A DNA stretch of 64,000 bases from the NCBI RefSeq assembly GCF_011397635.1, contig NC_064757.1:34943839-35007838 (forward strand), given 5' to 3'. The number at the start of each line of letters is the position of its first letter. Positions within the stretch are counted from its first letter, which is position 1. This document shows, piece after piece, positions 23,421 through 54,046 of the stretch. Position numbers and translations under genes: made by a program. Origin of the DNA: Epinephelus fuscoguttatus (Eukaryota; Chordata; Actinopteri; Perciformes; Serranidae). Below the pieces are notes generated by a model. It worked only from the letters and a program-made list of their open reading frames with translations, had not been told where the DNA came from and did not search any database.

Positions 23421-24420
23421 GTAAGTATTATCTGCAAAGTGTACTTAAAGCATTAGAAGTAATAGTATTGTGCAGTAAAACGGTCCCTGTCAGTGTTTTA
23501 TTATTGTATATGATGTTTTTGAAATATTTTTACTGCTGTATTAATGTGTATTTTGCATTGTACTGCTGTGGATGTTTGAGGTTATGCCTTTTAACTACTT
23601 TATATGCACTGCTGTAGATTAAACTATCCAGCAGTGCATCATATGTAAGATCATTATGTTTGTGGTGAGGAAATATCAGCTTTTTTGGAAAACAGCTGTT
23701 TTTAAATGGTTTATTTAGCTCCAGAAGTGGGAGAATTTAGTCAACACTCGGTCCTTCATTTTATCATAAACATTAACATCCAAAATCATCAAATTTGGAG
23801 ATACATAGTTTTCAATGGACAGTAAGGGTATCTGAAAAGTAACTAAAGCTGTAAGGCAAATGTAGAGGTGTAAAAAGTGCAATATTTGCCTCTGAGATGT
23901 AGTGGGGTAGAAATATAAAGATACATAAAATTGAAATAGTAAAGTACAAGTACACTGATTGTTTTACTTCATAATGTAAGTATATTCCAACACTGCTCAA
24001 GTATTTTACTGGTGAAATTTGGAACACTTATGCAGTTGGCATTCCTGCTGTCGGAAATTGTGACATCTCCGACAGCTCCTGAACGCAGCATTAGTATGGT
24101 GGGAGAGGCTGGTTTGTTGATCGACTCGAGCTGCCACTGACAAACTGGCCACCTTGTCAGAGTTGAAGCCATTCAGTTGACAAGATGTCAACAATGTACA
24201 TGTCGCTGTACGACCAAAGCAACAGTTTCTGCCACAAGAAGATGGTCGCCTGCAGACGAATCCCGTGCTGTCGGACCAATTTGTAACCGAGCACGACGTG
24301 GTTTTAGCTAGCATTAGCTTAAGTTATAAGATTGACAAGATAACGTTAGACGGCTAAAGTTCCTCTGGAGTGAGATGGGTAACGCTGGGCTGACCGGAGG
24401 TGGTTCATGTAGCAGGTTAG
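23421..24420. other. Sequence upstream of jak2
   Basis: AT-rich until about 24010, then CpG-richer. An open frame on the minus strand (24006-24314) has no recognised domain. It may be part of the jak2 promoter region or a divergent first exon; neither can be shown. Confidence 0.35.
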
Positions 24421-24640
24421 CCAGTTAAGTGCGACATGGAAATAAGAATATCACCAGATGGATTTCTACCGTAAAATAAGTTGTGTAATTTGGGCTGTAG
24501 TCTGAGTGGTGGTTTTTAAAGGAGTGAAGCAGCGGTGTCTGGCCGTAGCTGTCAACTGTCGCTCGTCCTGGCTGCAGCGCTGGCCTAGGAAGCTAGCAGC
24601 TAGCTAGCTAGCTAGCCGCACGGCTGGCTCTTCTACAAAA
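24421..24640 (+). promoter_or_regulatory. jak2: Probable jak2 first non-coding exon and promoter area
   Basis: A CpG-richer stretch (about 24060-24640) precedes a good splice donor, gtaagt, at 24641. The next usable acceptor is the tract ending ttttag at 26770, just upstream of the exon with the start codon. Jak2 genes normally have non-coding 5' exons, so 24640 is inferred to be the end of a 5' UTR exon; its start is not visible. A CCAAT box on the + strand lies near 24273. A (GCTA)n run at about 24592-24616 lies inside the presumed exon. No TATA box is evident. Confidence 0.5.
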
Positions 24641-26770
24641 GTAAGTGTTTACACTCATTAATAAGTCATTGACAGCTTTATCTGATTTACGTAAGTGCGC
24701 AAATGTAATACTGAAACGGCTGTTGGGCAAGTTGCTGACATGGATGTGCGTGCTGTTTGTATGGTAGCTAACTGGCACGGAGGTGGGTCTGTGAGCCTCG
24801 TAGAGTTAAGTTAATCTATTGAAGCTATAATGCTAGCTAACGGGAGCACGCAACGGCCTTGATGAGTTTGTTCTGCAGCCAAGTTTCTGATATCTGAGTG
24901 AATATGTCCACTTTACTACCAGTTTATAATTTGTGACTTTACATAACAGCCTATAAGTGAGCGCTGAACAGTGTCCAGAAACTGTTGCATGCTTTCCTTT
25001 ACTCCTGACACTATTCAGTTTTGTAATTGTCCCAATTTAAGATACAGCTATGCACCTATTTTGTGCTCCTGGAGCTTCATGGGAGACACTTAGTGTAAAT
25101 GACAAGAGACATACTGCCAGGCATCCTTTGTGTTGTTTTGCAGAGGTTGGCAGAATATACCAATTCCACAAATGTTTTAGGTGCCATATCCTCTTTCTCA
25201 CTTTCTGTGGGAAATGTCGTTGATCCAAACAGCATGCTTGATATTTAGGTGTATTGTTTCCCTGCTCCTAGATAGGATCCAAACTAACTAGTCCATTAAA
25301 GAGGTAGTGAGATGACAAGAAATTGCTTACAGTTAGGATGACTGGTGTAGTTTAAGTCACGCATCTGTCACAATGCAGACCTTTAAGTATTTTCAGTTCC
25401 TCAAATGAATTTGCAGCTTTTCTTTGTTTTAATTTGCTGTGAATTAACACTCTCTTTTTGAATCTCTTTTAAGATTGTGATGGGTGTTTGCCACCATATT
25501 CCTGACATTTTATAGGCGACACCATGAGTGGATTGAGCTGATAAATAATGACAATAATCATATTCACCCCTGACGTTTGTGTTCAGATGTTTCACAACTT
25601 TAAACCAAGGAAAAGGAAAACGAATCCACAAATTGATCCAAATGTAGCGTGAATATGAAATGCAGCTAAATGAATGGCATTAGTACTCACCGCCCCCTCA
25701 ACTCCATATATGCAGGGGGGCGGCTTTGGCAGTGATTATAGCCTTAGCTTTGCAAATCGGGATGTTATATTCTCTTGGTGCAACTGGTGAAGTACTTTGA
25801 CAACAATTTTTGTTTGCACAGTGTCTCCTATGTCGGCCATAGAAACCTGTGCTTCCTCACAGGTGCATAGACCTGTTGGTGGCTTCCCCCCGAGGTGTTC
25901 CTCTTAAACAAATAGTCAGTTTTTGAGGACAGTCTGCTCCATAGAGATTGAAGTCTGGATTTGTACTTTTAAGTCACCTTGTCTCACAATCGTTCTGTTT
26001 TTCTGTCGGGAAAACATCCTAATTACATCCACATCAGTGATGTAACATAAAAAAAGGAAAACAAATAGTTGGTATAATATGTATGATTATGGCAGTTTAT
26101 GACTTGTTCAGTCATTGCGGTCTCCTGCTTGTTATAATATACCCATGCCAAACATTTTTGATAGTAAAAATAAATTATGGTTGCACATAAATACGAGGAC
26201 ACGACCCTAGCAGTGGTGTAGCTGATGTATATTAGATTATGGTCGTGTAAGGAATACAACACCAGCCCTCAGTCTGATATAAAACTATCTGTAAGGAAAG
26301 GGTAGCAGGGTGAGCTTATTAGTAGCTGTTTGGATGAGGGAATTTGATTACTCTACTTTGCCTGAGCTGAGTTCAAAATGTGTGCATCTCCCAATAAGAG
26401 TTGTGTATGGATTTCTGTCCATTTAAACCAAAGTTACTAATGATATATTTGAAATTTGATCAGCTACATTACAAAATGTGATGCAGCCTGGTTAAAAATC
26501 TCAATCCTCCATTTACAGTGAAACATGTCTGATTGTATTTTATAATGCTCACTGTGAGTTGCCCTATTTTTGAATTAAATTTACAGATTTTATAACCCTT
26601 TTCCAGACAATGGTTTCTTTGCAGTGCAGCTTTATGTAATGATGGAATTTTGATAACAGTTTATACAACAGTGGAGCCCATGTAACCTTGCTGATCACGA
26701 TGTTAAATTCGTAACACTTTGCCTAAAAAAAAAAAAGAGGGGGGCTACTATTCTTTCCACTGACTTTTAG
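24641..26770 (+). other. jak2: jak2 5' UTR intron
   Basis: Inferred first intron of 2130 bases between the donor at 24641 and the acceptor at 26769-26770. It has a poly-A run near 26725 and no coding exon or recognisable transposon that I could support. Confidence 0.45.
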
Positions 26771-26819
26771 CACGTATCTCTTTGAAGGTTGCGTGTTGTT
26801 GGTGGCCTCCCTGCCAGCC
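26771..26819 (+). other. jak2: jak2 5' UTR part of the first coding exon
   Basis: A polypyrimidine tract followed by ttttag ends at 26770, so the exon carrying the start codon begins at 26771. The 49 bases before the ATG at 26820 contain no ATG. A GTG at 26793 is in frame with the coding sequence but there is no reason to use it. Confidence 0.6.
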
Positions 26820-47158
<20,339 letters not shown>

Positions 47159-47890
47159 ACAGAGAAATCACCCAAAGTGCCCTGCTCCTGTTCAGCCAAG
47201 TCACTCTTAACAGTGTTGCCCTATTTGTGGCAAAAGGACAAAGGCCAAAACGAGGTCCTGCTCTGTTGAGTGCCAGCATGTGGCGAGGCAGATTGTGACT
47301 GGAAGAGCGGTGGTTCGTAAATAGGACCAGCTCAGAAACTACTGCCAAGGTGCCTTTAGCAAGGCACCCCAACCCTGATTTTAATAGTGGAGCAGAATGG
47401 AAGCGGAGGCTTGGATGCAAAGAATTGTTGAAGGTGATGGTTCGGTCAGATGTCTTGGATAAAGTTTTAAAAGAGGAGTTCGAGAGTTTGTGGAGACTGT
47501 GAGTAGAGTATTGCCAGGCCTAAAGCTAGAGATGCTTGTGTCAAACAAGCTCTGTGTGTTTAAGTGTGTGTGCGCGTGTGTGAGAGAGCGCGTGTGTGTT
47601 CATACAGACAGCTAGCAGGGCTAGCTCTTGCCACCCCCTTGTACCCCTCACCTGAAGAGAAATGGTCTAATAAGAGCTGAGTGTTTTCTATGTATGTGTG
47701 TATATACCTACAGTATATTTGTGTACATATGTCCAGAAAAATTTTATAATTTTTTAAAATGAAAATATAGTAAATACTATATTTGAACTGCAAGCAAGAT
47801 GTCAGTATAAATGAAGTACATACAAAAGGTGATTTAAAAAATCTGTTATTGTTTTATGTTTTCATTGTGAGAGGTGGCGTGCATATTAAA
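47159..47890 (+). other. jak2: Probable jak2 3' UTR
   Basis: Sequence after the TAG has no coding frame and includes a (GT)n-rich stretch near 47560-47600. The first poly(A)-signal-like hexamer is ATTAAA at 47885-47890; AATAAA occurs at 48759-48764. Which end is used cannot be told from sequence. Confidence 0.4.
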
Positions 47891-49200
47891 GAACAGTTTA
47901 ATTCAGTCTGTATCTGTTAAGCAAATTCTTCTTCCACATTCAACTGGACAGCTCCGAAGGCAACACTCGTTGGTTTACATTCACCCTGCTCAAATTTCCG
48001 TCAGTGTGTCAGTGTCTTTACTCATTTTAAGAATGCTGTCCACTAAGTTGAGTCAGGTGTTTGAAATGCTGCAACAGAAAGACTTCAGGGAATTGTAAAA
48101 GTATGCATTACATATTTAAGCTGCAGTCCACATACATTATTAATCCTTGCAGTAACCCAGAGCATGTTATGTAACTGCAGTAACAGAGACCACGAGCTGA
48201 GCGGAGCTGCCTTTTACAGCTGGACTTAAATGTCACTGAGAGGCACTTTGGTTTACAGACACTAGAGTGGTCAAGTTTATAAATAATACAAAGAAAGAAA
48301 GAAAAGAGAACAATGAATACTTGAAAAATAAGTTTGAGAAGTCAAAATCCTCTGATTCCAGCTTCTTAAATGTGAATATTTTCTGGTTTCTTTACTCATC
48401 TGTGACAGTAAACTGAAGATCTTTAGGTTGTTAGGTTAGGTCATCTCAGGCTTTAGGAAACACTCACTGACATTTTTTACTATTGTCTGATATTTTATAG
48501 ACCAAAAACCGACTCGATTAATGGAAGAAATAATTAATGGATTAATCTGAATCAGTTGTCAGTCCCAGCCCTACATGTATTTGAGGACTAAGTACAAAGT
48601 GTGGGTATTTTTTAATTTATTTAATGTTACTTTATACTTCTACTCCAACAAATTTAAATGCAGTGTGTTGTATTTTTATACTTTTTTGGTTTTATAGGAA
48701 ACATATTTCCGCCCAAGAAAATAACAAAATCAGAGGTTTCTTTCTAAGTTATATGGAAATAAATATTGGATAATATTCTGTTTTTACTACGAGAAAAAAA
48801 TGAGGTGTAAGATGTGTTTTTAAATCAAAACTGTGAGATAATGAATCAAAACGTTAAATTTTTAGTCACATTGAAGGAACAGCAAGTAAAAAGAATTATG
48901 ACATTAACATTTTTTTATTTATAGTAAGTCATAAGACTTTAATTATGTGTTTTATCTTTCCTTTCCTTTTATATATTTATTTATTTCATTACCTGGTGAA
49001 ATGGGCATCCGCAGCTCAAAGCAGCCAAAAACAATCCAGGTATAAGACCAGAAAATAAAAAGTAAAAAAGGACAGCCCGATCTCTTCACAAAGAACATTT
49101 CCTTTTCATTTTTACAGATAGTTTCATTCTCCTTTGTGGGAAGCTTTATTTAGAAATGACATCCATGTGGATACTCTACTTTGAAATCCGGATCGTGTGC
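47891..49200. other. jak2 to SLC16 intergenic sequence
   Basis: AT-rich spacer with no recognisable gene or transposon. The region near 48300 has a short gaaa repeat. Confidence 0.4.
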
Positions 49201-49528
49201 ACGCTGCGCATTACCGCAGCTTCACCAGAAGCAGCAACGCTTTTCCGGTGCTCGTCTCTTTCGTCAACTGTGTAATATAGCTCCGCTGTGTGTGCTGGCT
49301 GGACTCCTGCTGCACGGACATGCGGAGGAGACGGAATGATAAAGCAGACTGATACATGGGGCCTTTTATGATCGCAAACATCTACAGTGACAGATGTTTT
49401 TAATGCAGTGAATAGGAGCGCGCTGTCATTTTAGCGCCAGACGTTTTTGACCTCACCGTGAAGGAAAACATGATTGTAGCAGCACATATGCGGAGGACGC
49501 CAGGAGAAGCATCGTAGCGGGGAGAAAC
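49201..49528 (+). promoter_or_regulatory. Probable promoter and 5' UTR exon of the SLC16-family gene
   Basis: The sequence becomes CpG-richer at about 49190-49520 and ends at a consensus donor gtaagc beginning at 49529. It carries several short upstream ATGs and no long ORF, typical of a non-coding exon. Assignment to the SLC16 gene rests on position and strand only. The exon start is not visible. Confidence 0.4.
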
Positions 49529-51997
49529 GTAAGCTTGACATTTAAATTATCTTTGTTGTTTATCATTAGGTGAGTTAGTGTCTTTGTTATACAGATCTGT
49601 TGGTGAAGTATGTTTTTAATTTGATCAAACCGTTTGATTGTGCAGAGGAACCTCAGTAATGCAGCCTTAAGTCTCCTACCTCATCTCCTACTTCTTAAAT
49701 GTTTGGTATCCTAAGTTATGAGGCTGTACTTTATGCTGTTGTATTGTAGTTGTGTTTGTAGTCTTTTATTCCTAGATGCTTTTTTCCCGTACATAAAACT
49801 ATCCAATCCATCTATCATTGATAACCCCTTGAAATAATCAATTAGTATTTTTTCAAATTGTCATAACGTATGTTAGAAAGTGTGTTTTATGGTTGGTTAC
49901 AATTGTGACCGGTGGGATAATATGCTGTATCTACCATTTGTTGACCAAACTAACATAATCTCCTATGCTTTCTTTAACATTCTTATATCCCAGCTCAGTT
50001 ATTAAAACTCTGTCACTGGCACTCTCCACTCAAATGCTCCATCACAGCCCAGAGTGACTACTTTACATATCAAAAAGCCTTATACATACATATATCACCG
50101 CTTTGTCAGTGGCCTTTTACGTTCCTGACATGTTAGGAATCCTTGTGCGTCTGCTGTTTATGCTCCAGGACATGCTGCCAATACTGGGATGTCAACAAAA
50201 GCACATGGTTAGCTTTAGAAAACATCTTGTTTTGGCATTCGGGGAACAAACACTGGGCTCTGAGATGAAAGTCCAAGGCTTGTTAACCCGTCCACCAACC
50301 CTATATGGACTTTCCTGCCTCTTACATTACTTCAGTAACAGCAGCGTTTCTTACTGCCCTGATATTTGCTTTACATAGGGGAGACCAGGGTTGGTTGTCA
50401 CACTTTTTACTCTTGTGTGAACTGCTCATCATCAAAAAAAAATTTCAGCAGTGATTCCCACATTAAATGAAAGCTTACATTCTTGGCATTTTTACATCTT
50501 ATTGTAACAAGAAGTAAGACAACTGACCCTGTGATGGGGTTGGTATCCTATTGATATCAATGGGGTTTCAGAAAAAAAGAGATTTAAAAAAATGGATAAC
50601 TTTTTAGTTTTTTAAGATAGAAACACCAAATAAGTTTTGAAAAGAATACCACCTCCACAATAGTCCTCGTCGGTGCCCCTTGTGTTTGAACCATGAATTT
50701 GAACAAGCTGATTGTTTGTTTGAAATATCCTCTGTAATTAAAGAGTAAAATGAAGGAATTTACAGTGCTTAAAAAATCTAGCCTCACAATTCATAATGAA
50801 TATAACATTAAATGAAACAGTTAGACTGGAACAGATTAATCTTCATCACAATATGACTAGGAACTTCTGTTAAAATGTCAAACAGCCAAAGTTGAAGTAT
50901 GTTACTGTTTAGATGAAGAACTAAACTAACATTGTGTGTGTGTTTATCAGAAACACTTGAGAACGTGTGGACTTACAACATGTCTGTCATACCAATTGTC
51001 TTTCTGAATTGTCACACGTGACGTGATAGCCGACCCCAGCTGACCTCTTGACGAACAGTTTAAGCTAAAGGTTGACCAAATCAAAGCTATTACCTTCAAC
51101 TTTTTAATAAGTGCTTGATTTTTAAATTACTAATAACCTACAGGCTTTGAGCAGGATGTCAGGCCAACTGTTTGATATCAACATAGTGTCACAGCGCCCT
51201 CAACCAACCCATGTGACAACCAACATCGGTCTTCCTCTGACGCGTCAGGTGGCTTTAGGCATCATGTGTTTGACGCCAAAACCATTGACAAAGCGGCGGG
51301 ATTTGTCGACTTCTGAATAAGAACAGGCCGGAGGGGGAGGTCATAGCTTCTAATCACTGATGGTATTGTTCTGTCATGATCTGCTTGCATAATTTCCCAC
51401 ATGTGAACCTAAAAACTTTTGTTTGGGAGCTTTGATGCAGCCATCCTCGTCTCATGGTGCAACCAAGAAGTAAACAGCTCTGGTCTCGTGACAATTAACA
51501 CTAAACGTGTGACACTGCACATACTTCACTGAGACCCTTTATGTCAATAAGTACTGGAAATGCATTGATGCATCATTCCGCTACATTTTTAGAGCCTTTT
51601 CGTTGTAAACTTTTTCTGCAGTCACTATTGTGGAGAATAAGAAGTTCCCACCATTTTGGCTTGAGACCCCTCCTCAAAAAACATTTTCAAATGTGTGTTA
51701 ACTTATCAGCAAATAATGATGCACCTGGACTTCCTTGATGGTTTCATTTAAATAACTGTTAACAATCTAATGATGTCATCATCAGTCACAGAAGACATGT
51801 TACTGCAGAGCCAGCTCTTCTAGTTTTAATACCTTGAGTTATTTAGGTGATAATAAGTAGGATGTAGGATTTTAAATGCAGGACTTTTACTTGTAAGTGA
51901 GTATTTCCACATTAAACTATTAGTTCTTTTTAGTCAAAAATTAGAGTACTTTTTCCTGTCAGTGGTATTTTTAGTCTTACAAAATGCTTAAGACATC

Positions 51998-52654
51998 AAA
52001 GGAATACTTCAGCCCACAAAGGACCATTTGTTAATCAATTAACCACTCCCTGTTTCATTGAATCTGTGAGGAAGACTTTTTGCTCTCAGCCCCCCCTCCA
52101 TGGTCAACAAAGAATCCAAAAACAGAGGGAAGTCTTGATGAAAGGCATGGATGGCCGCATTTAACAACAGCAAAACTTTATCAAAACATCTGTTTACAGA
52201 CTCTAACAACACTTAAAAACTTTGGTGTTTTTAAAGGGTTAGTTAGTATTTAAACTTACTGATGGAGGCAATGATAGACCAGCAGCTCCTGTGTGAAAGA
52301 TAAGGTTTTTGTCACTGAAGTTTGGCTTTGAAGATGGCATAGATAAGTTTAAGTTTAAGCTCAGTTCCCCAGCAGAAAGGGCTGTTTGTTGGGGGAAAAA
52401 CTGAGCAAACAAATGGATAAATGAGACTTGGATTATACTGTACAAGTCATGTGAGAGTTTGTAAACATGTGATTTAATTTAATTTTGCTGTTTAAAGCAC
52501 CTATGACATCAATTCATTAGGAAATGTTCTCAGTTTTTTTGATTCTTCATTCACCATGGAGGCATGGGGAAAAAAAAGTTTTCCTTATAAAGTCAGCGTA
52601 ACATGAGTTGAGTAATTGATTTACAAATGTCGTTTAGGGGCTGAAGTATTCCTT
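51998..52654. mobile_element. MITE with AAAGGAATACTTCAGCCC termini, intact copy
   Basis: The left terminus AAAGGAATACTTCAGCCC (51998-52015) is exactly mirrored at 52637-52654. The interior has no ORF. The same family is present, interrupted, at about 17549-19050: both copies share a gatagataagttt-like stretch, the 'aagctcagttcccc' block and a 'cat-gagg-catg' segment near the right end. Confidence 0.75.
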
Positions 52655-52699
52655 TAATGGTGTTTTCACATAGAGTTCTTTTAAAACAAACCAAACTCA

Positions 52700-53828
52700 G
52701 TCCTCTTAAAGTGCACCAAAAAGTGGACCAACAGAAAAGGGACTCAGTTCTTTTTGTGTTCACATTGTCAGTCCATTTGGAAAAAGACTTTCTCTTATGG
52801 TCAACCTCAGCTCTGATTGGGCCCTCAGTCCTCTTTCTGTTCACGCTAGAGTCTACATAGTTTTGTTTTTCCTTTGACGTGGCACTGCAGTGCAGTTATG
52901 AAGCCTCTCACTTTCAGATGAACTTAAAATTGGAGGAGAACCTTAGTGTTTCTGTGCTGTAGACTGTTGCCGTTTGATGTATTCTACATTCGACATCGGG
53001 AGACGTGTGGTACCTTCTGTGGACCAAACTACTCCCCATCCTGCGTCCTTGCAAGCATTACAGTCCAACACAGTTTCGCCTGTTTTTTCAAGCGTCCCAG
53101 GGCAACAGCATGTGATCTAGAGGGCTAAATACAATTGCAAAGAGCAAAGTGAACCTGAAGCGCCTTGTGTTCACAGTGCACAGGTTAAGTGAACCACACT
53201 GTGGACTTGAAGCTAAAAGGACCAAGTGTAAAAATACCCTAAATCTCTTTTAGGGTCCTTTTCAGCCCTCTAAACGGACTCAAAGCAGGGACATTTTTTG
53301 CGCACATGTGAACACTTGAAGACAGCTCAGACCCCTCTGTGGTTCACTCAACCTGTGCACTGTGAAAACAAAGGATCACTTTGCTATTTGCCATTGTATT
53401 TAGCCCTGTAGTTCGCATGTTATTGCACTGGAACACCTGAAAAGACAGACAAAACCACGTCAGCCTGTGACACTTACAAGGATGCCAGTCGTGGAGTCTT
53501 GGTCCATGAAAGATACTGCACGTCGTCAGATGTGGAATGTAGAATACGTCAAATGGCAACAGTCTACAGCACAGCAACACTGAGGTTTTCCTCCAATTTT
53601 AAGTTCATCTGAAAGTGAGGGGCTTCATAACCGCTCTGCAGTGCCACGTCAAAGGAAAAACAAAACTACATCGATATAGTGTGAACAGAGAGAGGACTGA
53701 GGCCACATCAGAGCTGAAGTTGACCAGAAAGAGAACCGAGTCCTCTTTGAAATGAACTGACAATGTGAACACAAAATGAACTGAGTCCCTTTTCTATTGG
53801 TCCACTTTTTGGTGCACTTTTAAAGGAC
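52700..53828. repeat. Large inverted repeat, ~0.5-kb arms (foldback element)
   Basis: The left arm (about 52700-53205) and right arm (about 53335-53828) are inverted copies with scattered mismatches. For example aagtgcaccaaaaagtggac near 52709 pairs with gtccactttttggtgcactt near 53799, and gctgtagactgttgcc near 52957 pairs with ggcaacagtctacagc near 53555. The central ~130 bases are unpaired. It is either a foldback transposon or two head-to-head copies of a MITE. It adjoins the MITE ending at 52654. Confidence 0.85.
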
Positions 53829-54046
53829 TATATATTAAAGCCAACAGAACTTTATTTTTTTTTTAAACTGAAAACAGGAAGATGATGTTTAGCTGATCAG
53901 AGGTTTGATCTGTATTAGCAATCTGTGTGTGTTTAGCATGCTCATTTTCATAAGCTCCACCTACCACTGAGCCTTTGAGCTCCATCACTGTTGCACGACA
54001 ATCATTCAGCACAGGCAGGAGAGCGGCCTGCAGAGCAGCAGCAGAG

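Larger units (their letters stand above)
49529..54046 (+). other. 5' intron/leader region of the SLC16 gene
   Basis: Between the presumed 5' UTR exon and the first coding exon. It contains no supported coding exon, but holds a TIR-bounded MITE (51998-52654) and a large inverted repeat (52700-53828). The exact acceptor of the first coding exon is uncertain; an AG at 54012-54013 (cacag) is one candidate. Confidence 0.45.

Noticed and set aside
24006..24314. 102-codon minus-strand frame upstream of jak2
   Set aside because: Cys/Ser-rich but no metal-binding spacing or family resemblance; it lies in the CpG-richer promoter area. Could be a divergent exon, but nothing supports it.
26793..26819. 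GTG at 26793 as an upstream start giving nine extra residues
   Set aside because: A non-ATG start is not expected; the ATG at 26820 has a strong context and fits the family.
53975..54046. TTG upstream extension of the SLC16 protein
   Set aside because: The ATG at 54047 is just before the family signature, and the acceptor of this exon may lie within the extension.
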